This document shows positions 8,998 to 17,874 of a DNA stretch of 64,000 nucleotides, piece by piece. A program made the position numbers and the translations under genes. The stretch comes from Ruminococcaceae bacterium UBA7080 (lineage in GTDB: Bacteria; Bacillota; Clostridia; Oscillospirales; Acutalibacteraceae), in NCBI GenBank assembly GCA_002493595.1, contig DKZG01000016.1:32769-96768 (forward strand), given 5' to 3'. The notes beneath the pieces were generated by a model. That model did not search any database, had not been told where the DNA came from, and saw nothing but the letters and a program-made list of their open reading frames with translations. Each line of letters opens with the position of its first letter. The first letter of the stretch is position 1.

Positions 8998-10247
8998 CAC
9001 AGTATTTACTAAATGATTCTAAAAAAAGCAAACTGATTGTTGCTGCTTTATGGTTTATTTATGCTGCTTCATATTTTATCAGAACCTGTTATGCAGCAAG
9101 CATTGCAGCAATTGTCAGTGACGGCACTTTCAACAAAAGCAGCATAGGCCTGGTGGGCACATCCTTTTTTATCTGTTATGCAACCGGTCAGCTGATAAGC
9201 GGTTTGCTCGGTGACAGGGTTAATCCGTTTTTTATGATTATTTTCGGTGCAGTCAGTGGTTCACTTTGCTGCTTTTTGATGCCCGCAGCAAAAAGCATTG
9301 GTTTTATGATTTTAATATGGGGCGCTAACGGTTTTTTTCAATCCATGCTATGGTCACCTATTCTGCGCATATTTTCCGAAACAATCGATAAAAGGCTTCA
9401 GAAAAAAGCAATTTTGAATATTTCTCTTTCACTTCCTGTGGGCACAATACTGGCTTATTTATCTTCAACCATACTGCTTAAGCATTACAGCTGGCAGCAC
9501 GTTTTCGTTTGCGGCGGTATGGTTTTCCTTTCGGCAGCTTTATTTATAATAACGGTCACTATATCTGTAAAAAATGGCATAGAGGTTAAGCCTGTGCTGA
9601 CAGACAAACGTATAAACACGCCCATAAAGTCCGATGAAAAAAACAGCATTTTTACGCTTGGTCTCTTAAGCGGTCTTTTTATCATCATGCTGCCCTCCTT
9701 CCTTCACGGAATGATGCGTGACGGAATAACAAACTGGGTCCCCACTATGATTAGTGAAATATACGGAATCTCCCCTTCGTTTTCAGTTTTTTTAACAATC
9801 GCATTGCCGATTCTCAACGCATTCGGAGCCTATGCTGCAGTCCCCCTTTATAAAAAGTTTGGAGAAAATGAAATGAAAACAGCAGGGGTTTTTGCAATGC
9901 TGTCACTTGCTCCCCTGCTTCTGTTAATATTTATCGGCAAGCTGTCTGTATACATAATCATCATACTTTTAGCTCTTACCACTTCCATAATGTATGCACT
10001 TAACTATTTAATCATATCTCTCGTTCCGGTACACTTTGCAGGCAGTTCTAAAACCTCAAGTGTCAGCGGAATACTCAATTCTGCAGCTCATATAGGCTGT
10101 GCTCTGTCCTCCTACGGCTTTGGGGCCGTATCCGAAAAATTCGGTTGGAAAGCTGTTATTGTTATATGGATTATTTCAGCATTTCTTACATCCTTATTTT
10201 CATTTTTAGGAGACAGAAAATGGTCTGTATTCATAAAATCAAATTAA
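8994..10247 (+). CDS. MFS transporter, organophosphate:phosphate antiporter-like (GlpT/UhpT type)
   Basis: 417 residues with about 12 membrane segments. The first half shows YAASYFIRTCYAAS, then GTSFFICYATGQLISGLLGD, the OPA/GlpT-UhpT arrangement with an Arg in TM1 and the GD loop after TM2; SSKTSSVSGILNSAAHIG in the C-half also fits. OPA members exchange organophosphates such as glycerol 3-phosphate or hexose phosphates for phosphate. Translation is coupled (ATGA) to the phosphoesterase-like gene, suggesting uptake of a phosphorylated compound and its cytoplasmic dephosphorylation, or regulator-like sensing. It converges with and overlaps the LysR gene by four bases. Confidence 0.8.
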   Translation: MTQYLLNDSKKSKLIVAALWFIYAASYFIRTCYAASIAAIVSDGTFNKSSIGLVGTSFFICYATGQLISGLLGDRVNPFFMIIFGAVSGSLCCFLMPAAKSIGFMILIWGANGFFQSMLWSPILRIFSETIDKRLQKKAILNISLSLPVGTILAYLSSTILLKHYSWQHVFVCGGMVFLSAALFIITVTISVKNGIEVKPVLTDKRINTPIKSDEKNSIFTLGLLSGLFIIMLPSFLHGMMRDGITNWVPTMISEIYGISPSFSVFLTIALPILNAFGAYAAVPLYKKFGENEMKTAGVFAMLSLAPLLLLIFIGKLSVYIIIILLALTTSIMYALNYLIISLVPVHFAGSSKTSSVSGILNSAAHIGCALSSYGFGAVSEKFGWKAVIVIWIISAFLTSLFSFLGDRKWSVFIKSN

Positions 10248-11125
10248 ATATAGCTGCAAAGACGATGGATGACGCAATCCATTTCAGGGGTTAGCCATTT
10301 GTTGCGGTGATAAACTGTCTGTATCCATATATCCGCAGAAAAATCCTTGGTATCCAGTCTTTTTATTCTTCCGCTTTTTACATAGCTATCGGTGACAAAA
10401 TCCGGTAAAAAAGACACACCCATATTTTGTTCAATAAGATGGCAAATTAAGTCCGTATCTCCGATTTCAAGAAAAGGATTAATTTGTAATGACTTTAATG
10501 CCAAATGCTCCTCAAGCATTCTGCGGTAGCTCATCCCTTTTTCGGTGAGAATAAAAGGATATTTCATCAAAAAATCAAATGTAATATTTTCCATACCGGC
10601 AAGCGGATGTTCAGGTGAGACAATGAAATGATTTTTTACCGGATGCTGCTTTGCAATAATATAGTTCTCATCATAAATATGCTTATCAAGTGTAAATATA
10701 ATATCCACATCATTTTGCTTTGCCAGCCGGAACATCTCTTCTGTGCTGGCAGAAATCACTTTAAGCGTTATATTAGGATATTCTTGATGAAAAGAACTGT
10801 AATTATCCCAAAAAAGCCAGTGGCAAAGAGAGTCCGCCATTGCAATTCTTACCGTGCCGCTTATTTCATTATTCATGCTTGATATTCTTTTTATATCAGA
10901 TGACAATGCCATCATTTTATGGGCAAGTTCAAGAACCTCGCAACCTTTTGATGTCAGCTTAATGGAATGATTTACTCTTTCAAACAGTGTGACTCCCAAC
11001 GAAAGTTCCAGCTGCTTAATCTGAAAAGATACGGCAGACTGTGTATATCCAAGCTTCTGTGCGGCCCTTGTAAAGCTTTTTTGCTCACATACATGTATAA
11101 ACGTCTCTATTTGTTTTAAATCCAT
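10244..11125 (-). CDS. LysR-family transcriptional regulator
   Basis: 293 residues. The N-terminal winged helix-turn-helix is canonical (SFTRAAQKLGYTQSAVSFQIKQLE, about residues 17-40) and is followed by a periplasmic-binding-protein-like effector domain. It diverges from the AGCS symporter gene, with both promoters packed into the 117-base gap together with a 15-base dyad of T-N11-A form, so control of the symporter and autoregulation are likely. The effector cannot be read; an amino acid is the natural guess from the target. Its 3' end overlaps the opposing MFS gene by four bases. Confidence 0.9.
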   Translation of the reverse strand: MDLKQIETFIHVCEQKSFTRAAQKLGYTQSAVSFQIKQLELSLGVTLFERVNHSIKLTSKGCEVLELAHKMMALSSDIKRISSMNNEISGTVRIAMADSLCHWLFWDNYSSFHQEYPNITLKVISASTEEMFRLAKQNDVDIIFTLDKHIYDENYIIAKQHPVKNHFIVSPEHPLAGMENITFDFLMKYPFILTEKGMSYRRMLEEHLALKSLQINPFLEIGDTDLICHLIEQNMGVSFLPDFVTDSYVKSGRIKRLDTKDFSADIWIQTVYHRNKWLTPEMDCVIHRLCSYI

Positions 11126-11171
11126 ATTTACCTCATAAAAAATTTTTATATCAATCAGAAAATTTATTAAT

Positions 11172-11219
11172 TTTACAAATGTTCAATCTGATTATATAAT
11201 TATATTGCATAATTTGCAA
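11172..11219. promoter_or_regulatory. Overlapping divergent promoters with LysR-type dyad
   Basis: Plus strand: TTTACA (11172-11177), 17 bases, TATAAT (11195-11200), reading to the AGCS gene. Minus strand: TTGCAA (11219-11214), 17 bases, TATAAT (11196-11191), reading to the LysR gene. The two -10 boxes overlap by two bases. The dyad TTGCA-N5-TGCAA (11205-11219) has the T-N11-A form of LysR sites, covers the LysR -35 and sits at the start of the AGCS transcript. A second inverted pair, AATCAGA (11153-11159) and TCTGATT (11187-11193), flanks the AGCS -35. Confidence 0.65.
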
Positions 11220-11242
11220 CAGCTTAATTTGTGAGGACGAAT

Positions 11243-12619
11243 ATGATAGTTAAAATAATTGAAGCAGTTTATAATTTTCTATGGGGTGATTTAATCACAA
11301 TCCCCCTTAGTGACGGAGGAAGCATCGGCATTCCGCTGCTGGTTTTGCTCCTTATTCCGACAGGAATATTTTTTACAATCCGAACAAAGCTTTTACCCGT
11401 CAGAATGTTTCCGTCGATGGTAAGAGCCTTAGGTGAAAAAAACGAAAACAAAAGCAGCCTATCCACATTTCAAACGCTGATTGTATCGACAGCCACAAGA
11501 GTCGGTATGGGCAATCTTGTAGGTGTAGTTGCCGCAATTTCCGTAGGCGGCGCGGGTGCAGTATTCTGGATGTGGGTTACAGCACTGCTTGGGGCATCAA
11601 CCGCTTTTGTGGAAGCAACACTCGCCCAAATGTACAAAAAAAAGGACCCGCTCTACGGCGGATATCGCGGCGGTCCTGCATACTACATACACAGCTTTAT
11701 TGAAAAAAAGCGCGGTAAAAAAATCAAATATTCGCTTATTGCGGTTTTGTTTGCAATCTCAGGACTCATATGCTGGTGCGGAATCAGTCAGGTTATAAGC
11801 AACTCTGTTACATCAGCCTTTGAAAATGCTTTTTCCATTCCTCCGATTGCAACAACAATTGTACTCGTTATTCTGGCTGCTGCAATCATACTCAGAAAAA
11901 ATGCCACAGTTAAATTTCTGGATATAATTGTTCCGATTATGGCAGTGTGTTATTTTGTAATTACAATTTTTATAATATTGAAAAACATTGAACTGATGCC
12001 ATCTGTATTTGAAAGAATTTTTAAAGAAGCATTCGGTTTAAAACAGATAGCTGCAGGAGGATTCGGTGCTGTTCTTATGAACGGTGTAAAACGAGGCTTG
12101 TTCTCAAATGAAGCAGGTTCCGGCTCAGCTCCGTGCGCCGCTGCTGCTGCAGAAGGCAAAGAGCCTGTTAAAATCGGATTAGTGCAGGCTTTGGGTGTCA
12201 TTATCGATACCATTGTCATCTGCACCTGCACAGCTATGATCATGCTGCTTGTTCCCGAAAATATGACTGCAGGCCTTGAGGGTATGGATCTTTTGCAAAC
12301 AGCAATGAACTATCACCTCGGAAGCTTCGGTACAATCTTCATAGCGGTTATTTTAGCTCTCTTCAGCTTTTCCACCTTCCTTGGCATACTGTTTTATGCA
12401 CGATCAAACGTATCCTACCTTTTCGGAGATAAATGGAGTTATCAAACAATTTATAAAATAATTGCGCTCGTCATGCTGTTTATCGGCGGATTACAAGCAT
12501 ATACGGTTGTATGGGATTTAGGTGATGTAGGAATAGGGCTAATGACTATATTTAATTTGATTATTCTTATCCCGATGTCGAAAGAAGCAATAAATGCTAT
12601 GAATACTTATCAGCACTAA
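11243..12619 (+). CDS. AGCS-family sodium:alanine/glycine symporter
   Basis: About 458 residues with ten or more membrane segments. Family motifs include STATRVGMGNLVGVV near TM2-3, GGYRGGPAYYI, and GLFSNEAGSGSAPCAAAAA in the middle, the hallmark of AGCS alanine carrier proteins. These use Na+ to import alanine, glycine or glutamine. I start at the ATG at 11243 because GAGG lies just upstream; the GTG 12 bases earlier is part of that ribosome binding site. It is divergent from a LysR regulator, which probably controls it, and is followed by a second Na+-coupled amino acid transporter with its own promoter. Confidence 0.92.
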   Translation: MIVKIIEAVYNFLWGDLITIPLSDGGSIGIPLLVLLLIPTGIFFTIRTKLLPVRMFPSMVRALGEKNENKSSLSTFQTLIVSTATRVGMGNLVGVVAAISVGGAGAVFWMWVTALLGASTAFVEATLAQMYKKKDPLYGGYRGGPAYYIHSFIEKKRGKKIKYSLIAVLFAISGLICWCGISQVISNSVTSAFENAFSIPPIATTIVLVILAAAIILRKNATVKFLDIIVPIMAVCYFVITIFIILKNIELMPSVFERIFKEAFGLKQIAAGGFGAVLMNGVKRGLFSNEAGSGSAPCAAAAAEGKEPVKIGLVQALGVIIDTIVICTCTAMIMLLVPENMTAGLEGMDLLQTAMNYHLGSFGTIFIAVILALFSFSTFLGILFYARSNVSYLFGDKWSYQTIYKIIALVMLFIGGLQAYTVVWDLGDVGIGLMTIFNLIILIPMSKEAINAMNTYQH

Positions 12620-12640
12620 AAGTAAAGTTAAGAGGACAAA

Positions 12641-12675
12641 ATCAAAGGGCAGATGTAATACATCTGCCCTTTGAT
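12641..12675 (+). terminator. Perfect 15-bp hairpin after the AGCS gene
   Basis: Stem ATCAAAGGGCAGATG with its exact complement around loop TAATA. The following bases are only moderately T-rich, so termination may be weak or the hairpin may protect the 3' end. Confidence 0.6.
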
Positions 12676-12707
12676 ACGTTACTTTGTTAATACTTAAAAT
12701 CACTGAA

Positions 12708-12736
12708 TTGAAATAATAACGGATATATGCTACTAT
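12708..12736 (+). promoter_or_regulatory. Promoter of the NSS transporter gene
   Basis: -35 TTGAAA, 17-base spacer, -10 TACTAT; the ATG lies 30 bases downstream behind GGGGTG. Confidence 0.6.
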
Positions 12737-12765
12737 ATAGGCAGATTTAATTACGGGGTGAAAAA

Positions 12766-14238
12766 ATGGAAAAAAGGGAAAAATTTGCTTCAAGACTCGG
12801 ATTCATTCTTGTTTCGGCAGGATGCGCAGTAGGAATAGGAAATGTGTGGAAGTTCCCATATATATGCGGAATGTACGGCGGCGCAGCATTTATTGTGTTA
12901 TATCTTATTTTTCTGCTAATATTGGGGCTGCCTATTTTGGTATGTGAATTCTCAGTAGGCAGAGGCAGCCAAATGGGAATGGGCAGAGCATTTGAAAAGC
13001 TTGAGCCTAAAGGCACAAAATGGCATAATCTTAAATGGATAAGCATTTTAGGCAGTTATCTGTTAATGATGTTCTATACAATGGTAGGCGGATGGATGCT
13101 TTACTACGCCTATATGGAAATGACCGGCAAGCTGTCAGGTCTTGATCAAGAGGGCGTTTCACAGGCATTTTCCAATATGCTTTCACAGCCCGGTACAATG
13201 AGCCTGTGGACGTTTATTGCAATAATAGTATCTTTCGGAATTTGCATTTTAGGTTTGAAGAACGGTGTCGAAAAAATAACCAAAATCATGATGTCACTGC
13301 TGATTGTGCTTATGCTTGCACTGGCAGTACATTCCTTTACACTCCCCAATGCATCTGCGGGAATTAAATTTTATCTTGTACCGGATTTTAAAACAGTAGT
13401 TGACAACGGACTGGGCACCGCCGTTTTTGCCGCCATGTCACATGCCTTTTTCACACTGAGTATCGGCATAGGTGCTATGGAAATTTTCGGAAGCTATTTG
13501 GATAAAAAGAAGCGTATCACAGGTGAAGCAATCAATATCATTCTTCTGGATACCTTTGTAGCTTTAACAGCAGGATTTATTATTATACCTGCCTGCTTCT
13601 CCTTCGGTGTTGAGCCCGGTGCAGGTCCGTCTCTTTTGTTTATCACACTTCCAAATCTGTTTAACGATATGGCGGGAGGCAGAATTTGGGGAACCATGTT
13701 CTTTATCTTTATGTCTTTTGCCGCACTTTCCACTCTGGTAGCAGTTTTTGAAAATATTATTGCAATGTTTATGGATATGAAAGGCTGGAGCAGAAAAAAG
13801 ACAGTCGGCATAAATATCGTAGCTATATCCGTACTGTCAATACCGGCTGTTCTTGGCTACAATCTGCTTGCCAAATTTCAACCAATGGGTCCAGGCAGCA
13901 CAATTATGGATCTTGAGGACTTCCTTGTATCCTATAATCTGCTTCCGCTGGGCAGTCTCGTGTTTGTTATGTTTTGTGTCAGAAAGAACGGCTGGGGATT
14001 TGAAAACTTTCTTAAAGAGGCAAATAACGGTGAAGGCATCAAATTCCCGCACTGGATCAGACTCTATATGCAGTACATTTTGCCAGTTATCATCATTGTT
14101 ATCTATATCAAAGGATATTATGATACATTTGCTCCCCGCGGAACAACAACACTCGCAGGCTGGCTTTGCTTCGCTGCAGCTCTTCTTGCCGTAATCTTCG
14201 GCATATCCATCTTTACAGGCAAAAAGAAAAAAGCTTGA
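12766..14238 (+). CDS. NSS-family sodium-dependent amino acid/neurotransmitter-type symporter
   Basis: 490 residues, about 11-12 membrane segments, LeuT fold. The unwound TM1 Na+/substrate site appears as AGCAVGIGNVWKFPYICGMYGGAAF, followed by EFSVGRGSQ at the TM2 loop, both family hallmarks. Bacterial NSS proteins import amino acids such as tryptophan, tyrosine, leucine or methionine; the substrate here cannot be told from sequence. It has its own promoter and a strong terminator, so it is monocistronic. It follows the AGCS symporter, making a pair of Na+-coupled amino acid importers. Confidence 0.93.
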   Translation: MEKREKFASRLGFILVSAGCAVGIGNVWKFPYICGMYGGAAFIVLYLIFLLILGLPILVCEFSVGRGSQMGMGRAFEKLEPKGTKWHNLKWISILGSYLLMMFYTMVGGWMLYYAYMEMTGKLSGLDQEGVSQAFSNMLSQPGTMSLWTFIAIIVSFGICILGLKNGVEKITKIMMSLLIVLMLALAVHSFTLPNASAGIKFYLVPDFKTVVDNGLGTAVFAAMSHAFFTLSIGIGAMEIFGSYLDKKKRITGEAINIILLDTFVALTAGFIIIPACFSFGVEPGAGPSLLFITLPNLFNDMAGGRIWGTMFFIFMSFAALSTLVAVFENIIAMFMDMKGWSRKKTVGINIVAISVLSIPAVLGYNLLAKFQPMGPGSTIMDLEDFLVSYNLLPLGSLVFVMFCVRKNGWGFENFLKEANNGEGIKFPHWIRLYMQYILPVIIIVIYIKGYYDTFAPRGTTTLAGWLCFAAALLAVIFGISIFTGKKKKA

Positions 14239-14260
14239 ACAATCAATATAAAGTGTGCTT

Positions 14261-14300
14261 AAAAGCCGTGAGCAAAGCTGAGCTTTGTTCACGGCTTTTG
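14261..14300. terminator. Terminator between the NSS and methyltransferase genes
   Basis: A 19-bp stem (one G-T pair) from AAAAGCCGTGAGCAAAGCT to its complement ending in GGCTTTT. The A and T flanks allow function in both directions, and the genes converge here. Confidence 0.85.
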
Positions 14301-14319
14301 ATTTCAACCATATTCGCTG

Positions 14320-14913
14320 TCAATTTAGTTTTATTCCCGAAACAATATATATATCATCCGTTGCTTTTTTTGTTGTAACACGAAAATTGCATTTGACAAA
14401 AAGCCTTTCCAGGTCATCCTCACTCATTAGTTGCCGTGATACGCTATGAGCCTCACCGCTGTGATGACTGTCTATTGCGCGGCGTCCGTTATCGTGAGCA
14501 ATGGTCAATGAGCCTTGCGTTTTTATGCAGTTCTTTAAATTCCTGATCAGTCCTTCGGGGTTGATAAAATGCGGAAACGCATTAAACACCACACAGCAGT
14601 CGAAGGTATCCTTAAAACTGATTGTATCGGCATCACCGCATATTAAATTAATCCTGCTGTTTTTTGCAAACTTTTTGCGGGCAATCTTAATCATCTTTTC
14701 GGAAATGTCAACACCTGTTATATTTAGAACACCCCTTTTAAGATAATAATCAAACATTACACCCGTACCGCAGGCAATATCAAGCACGCCGGCACCTGCT
14801 CCGATTCCTGCTGCATCCATAATCTCATTCATTTTATCATCACAGGTTATCATATTTTCATCCCAAAATTCAGAGCATTTATCAAAAAAATCAATAATTT
14901 CATTTTTATGCAT
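14320..14913 (-). CDS. Class I SAM-dependent methyltransferase linked to an ECF transporter
   Basis: 197 residues, Rossmann-type methyltransferase. Motif I is VLDIACGTGVMFD, the acidic residue after strand 2 lies in ITGVDISEKMI, and CVVFNAFPHF occupies the motif IV region. It belongs to the broad Methyltransf_11/25 group, whose members act on small molecules; no substrate can be read. Its ATG overlaps the stop of the ECF S-component gene (TAATG), so the two are translated together, suggesting that it modifies the transported compound or a product of it. It is last in the five-gene ECF unit and ends at a terminator. Confidence 0.82.
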   Translation of the reverse strand: MHKNEIIDFFDKCSEFWDENMITCDDKMNEIMDAAGIGAGAGVLDIACGTGVMFDYYLKRGVLNITGVDISEKMIKIARKKFAKNSRINLICGDADTISFKDTFDCCVVFNAFPHFINPEGLIRNLKNCIKTQGSLTIAHDNGRRAIDSHHSGEAHSVSRQLMSEDDLERLFVKCNFRVTTKKATDDIYIVSGIKLN

Positions 14914-15488
14914 TACTTAATATCCTCTTCATCAGCAATATATCTTGAAGGAATTAAATTTGCTTTTTGCAAAGCAAAATATACGATTGGAATAAAGACA
15001 AGCTGAATGGCTATAGCCGGAAGACACGTAACAAAATAGGTGGTTGCCCAAGCAACAATTGTAATGCTGCCTCTTGCAAATATCAATGCTTTCGCAGCGC
15101 CTGCAACAACCCTGCCTAAAAGCATTGCCGACACAAGGCTGATATATAAGTCAGCATACGTATTTTTCGTATGAATCAGCTTCATAATAAGAGCTGCTGC
15201 CAGTGCATAAGCTGTAAGTTCTACAATCATCGACGGCATATGCGCTGCAGAGGGCATACCGGTTATAACGCTTGACATAACAGGACCTAAAATACCGCAC
15301 GCCAATGCAAACGGCCAGCTGCATACAAGGCCGCAAATTAAAACAGGAATATGTATAGGACAATATATCATACCTGCCTGTGGAATGCTGTGAAATGCCA
15401 AAGGCAAAACAACACACAACGCAATACACACTGCTGTCACGACAGCCTGCTTAACTTTACTCATTTGGTTTAACTCATTATTAATCAT
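14913..15488 (-). CDS. ECF transporter S component (substrate-binding membrane subunit)
   Basis: About 191 residues with five or six membrane segments. The region SIPQAGMIYCPIHIPVLICGL followed by ACGILGPVMSSVITGMPSAAHMPSM resembles a group of clostridial S components with unknown vitamin specificity. I start at ATG 15488, seven bases after GGAGA; an ATG two codons earlier sits too close to that site. The start overlaps the end of ecfT by eight bases and the stop overlaps the methyltransferase start, so this subunit is dedicated to this cassette. The substrate is not identifiable from sequence. Confidence 0.8.
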   Translation of the reverse strand: MINNELNQMSKVKQAVVTAVCIALCVVLPLAFHSIPQAGMIYCPIHIPVLICGLVCSWPFALACGILGPVMSSVITGMPSAAHMPSMIVELTAYALAAALIMKLIHTKNTYADLYISLVSAMLLGRVVAGAAKALIFARGSITIVAWATTYFVTCLPAIAIQLVFIPIVYFALQKANLIPSRYIADEEDIK

Positions 15489-16182
15489 TTTCATTTCTCC
15501 TATATCCTCTTGCCTCCAGTGCTGCTGCAAGCTCATCGGCTCTTTTAAATGCACTTACAAAAACAGGCACAATAAGCGGCAAAATACTTTTGGCTTTTTT
15601 CAACAGATTTTTTGATTCAAATTCTGCACCGCGTGCAATCTGTGCTTTTTTTATATTGGACACCTCTTCAAATAAAATCGGAACAAATTGTATTGCAACA
15701 GAAATGATTAGCACCGGCACATCGACGGGAATTTTAAAAAACTTCAAGGGGGACAGATAAAAACGGACAGCTGACATCAGTTCAAGCGGTGAAGTAACAG
15801 CAAGCAAAAGATTTGACCATAAAACAATCAGTGTTACATTCCATACTATGGTCAGCCCTTGAATAAGACCTTCTTCTGAAATATTTATCATTTTGAATGA
15901 AAACCATATATTCTCGCCGCCGAAAAACAGAGTATTCATTAAAATAATGGCAAGCAAAAATAACCATAGTCTTTTAAAAAAAGAAAATATTTCGCACAGC
16001 TTCAGCCTTGCAATCAACGAACATACAATAACTGCTGCAAAATCCACAGCATACATTACAAAATTACAAGACACAAGGGTAAAAACAATCATTGCACAGG
16101 CAATAAATATTTTAAATTTTTCGTTCAGCCTATGTATAGGTGAAGCTCTGTTAACATAGACTCCGACATATAAATTGTCCAT
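15481..16182 (-). CDS. ecfT: ECF transporter transmembrane subunit EcfT
   Basis: 233 residues with several membrane segments and the two Ala-Arg-Gly coupling motifs of EcfT: AQIARGAEFES and AALEARGYRR near the C-terminus, which contact the two ATPases. EcfT couples ATP hydrolysis to toppling of the S component during vitamin or metal uptake. The gene starts two bases after the ecfA2 stop, and its 3' end overlaps the S-component start, giving a tight A1-A2-T-S order. Confidence 0.92.
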   Translation of the reverse strand: MDNLYVGVYVNRASPIHRLNEKFKIFIACAMIVFTLVSCNFVMYAVDFAAVIVCSLIARLKLCEIFSFFKRLWLFLLAIILMNTLFFGGENIWFSFKMINISEEGLIQGLTIVWNVTLIVLWSNLLLAVTSPLELMSAVRFYLSPLKFFKIPVDVPVLIISVAIQFVPILFEEVSNIKKAQIARGAEFESKNLLKKAKSILPLIVPVFVSAFKRADELAAALEARGYRRNEND

Positions 16183-16184
16183 AG

Positions 16185-17021
16185 CTATACCTTAAATTCA
16201 GCAACAATGGCAGTGAGCAAATCATCATATTTTATTATCTCACTGCTCATTTGGATGCCCTTTTCAGACAGCAAATCCATCGTCTGCCTTACACTGCACA
16301 CGCCTAAATTCATTTTTTTTAAATCCTTGCAGTCTGAGTAAACAACCGCCGGCTTTGCATCCTTTACAATTCTTCCATCATTCATAACAAGCACTCGGTC
16401 GCAATACTCGGCGATGCAATCAGAATTATGGGATACCATAATAATCGTTGTACCCTGATTTTTCAGTTCAAGCAGCACATGCATAAAATCGTCTCTTGCA
16501 ATAGGGTCAAGACCTGCCACGGGCTCATCAAGCAAAAGATATTTTGGCTGTATAACCAGCACCCCTGCAATTGCAACTCTGCGCTTTTCTCCGCCTGACA
16601 ATGCAAGCGGCGACTTGTCTTTTAATAATTTATAATCAAGTCCCATAAGGGTCATCGCCCATTGAATTCGCTCTCTCTTCTCCTGCTTTGAAATATCAAA
16701 ATGCTTTAATGAAAAAGCAATATCCTTTTCAACACTTTGTTCAAAAAGCTGCGTCTCGGGGAACTGAAACACAATTCCGAGCTTTTTTCTTAAATCAGAA
16801 CGATTATATTTTTTGTCTAATATATTTTCTTTGTCTATAAAAATTTTACCGTCAAGCGGACGAATCAAGCCGGCCATCATCTGCAGCAGGGTTGATTTGC
16901 CGCAGCCTGTTTGACCGACAATTCCAACAAACTGTCCGCTGCTGACATCCAGATTAAAACGGTCAAACAGCAAGCTGCTGCCCGGATATGAAAAATTCAG
17001 ATCTCTGATTTCAATTGACAC
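16185..17021 (-). CDS. ecfA2: ECF transporter ATPase EcfA2
   Basis: About 278 residues. Walker A is GQTGCGKST, the Q-loop is VFQFPETQLF, the signature is LSGGEKRRVAIAG, Walker B is YLLLDEPVAGLD and the switch His lies in MVSHN. I choose the GTG at 17021 because GGTGGAG lies just upstream and the protein then begins SIEIRDLNFSY, the usual EcfA2 start; an ATG further upstream would extend into ecfA1. The resulting overlap with ecfA1 is 25 bases. The FPETQLF stretch is typical of EcfA2. Confidence 0.92.
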   Translation of the reverse strand: MSIEIRDLNFSYPGSSLLFDRFNLDVSSGQFVGIVGQTGCGKSTLLQMMAGLIRPLDGKIFIDKENILDKKYNRSDLRKKLGIVFQFPETQLFEQSVEKDIAFSLKHFDISKQEKRERIQWAMTLMGLDYKLLKDKSPLALSGGEKRRVAIAGVLVIQPKYLLLDEPVAGLDPIARDDFMHVLLELKNQGTTIIMVSHNSDCIAEYCDRVLVMNDGRIVKDAKPAVVYSDCKDLKKMNLGVCSVRQTMDLLSEKGIQMSSEIIKYDDLLTAIVAEFKV

Positions 17022-17833
17022 AGCAGCTCCACCAGCCTTTCTACAGTCAGGGGGCATTCGGCAAGTTGTATTCCCCTTTGCTTTAAATCATAATACATAT
17101 TCACTGCAAAAGGCGGCTTTAACTGTGCCTTTTGCATCAGCTTCGTATCGGTCAATACTTCATCCGGCGTACCTCTGCCTATTATCTCGCCGTCCTTCAT
17201 TACAAAAATCTGCTGTGCATCCACACATTCCTCAACATATTGCGAAATAATGATAAAGGTTATATCTGTTTGCGCATGAAGCTTCTTAATTATATCCATA
17301 ATCTCTCTTCTGCCCTCAAACGGCAGCATGGATGTAGCTTCATCAAAAATGATTATTTCAGGCTCAATGGCAAGAATACCGGCTAATGCAGCACGCTGCT
17401 TTTGGCCTCCGGAAAGCGTTCTTATATCTCTTTTCTCAAATTCGCTTAAACCGACAAGTGAAAGTGCTTTTTTAATCACGTCGCAATTCGCATGCAGATT
17501 ATAATTTTCAAGACCGAATTTAATATCCTCCTCTACTATTGAGGATACAAACTGGCTGTCAGGATTCTGAAAGACCATACCGCAGCATTGCCTGATTTTA
17601 TAAGTGTTATAGGCATTTGCAGCATCATATCCCGCAACCGATAGTGTACCCTGCTGAAGGGATAAAAGCACATTAATATGCTTCGCAAGAGTGCTTTTGC
17701 CACAACCGTTTTTGCCTATAATTGCAATAAGCTCTCCTTTTTTTATCTCAAATGAAATATCCTTTAGAGAGCGCTTTCTTACTCCTGCAAAAATATAAGA
17801 GTGGCTTATATGATCAGCTTTAATACTATTCAC
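16997..17833 (-). CDS. ecfA1: ECF transporter ATPase EcfA1
   Basis: 278 residues. Walker A is GKNGCGKST, the Q-loop is VFQNPDSQFVSSIVEEDIKFG (EcfA1-type), and the signature is LSGGQKQRAALAG. Walker B is EIIIFDEATSMLPF, with Ala-Thr-Ser after the catalytic Glu as usual in EcfA1. The switch-loop position reads IIISQYVEE, with Gln where a His normally lies, seen in some EcfA1 proteins. GTG start behind GGGGAG. It is the first gene of the unit; a candidate promoter lies about 40-70 bases upstream. Confidence 0.92.
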   Translation of the reverse strand: MNSIKADHISHSYIFAGVRKRSLKDISFEIKKGELIAIIGKNGCGKSTLAKHINVLLSLQQGTLSVAGYDAANAYNTYKIRQCCGMVFQNPDSQFVSSIVEEDIKFGLENYNLHANCDVIKKALSLVGLSEFEKRDIRTLSGGQKQRAALAGILAIEPEIIIFDEATSMLPFEGRREIMDIIKKLHAQTDITFIIISQYVEECVDAQQIFVMKDGEIIGRGTPDEVLTDTKLMQKAQLKPPFAVNMYYDLKQRGIQLAECPLTVERLVELLCQLKSEI

Positions 17834-17874
17834 AAGCTCACTCCCCTGTTCTCAAAATATGCATCTGCCTTTTT

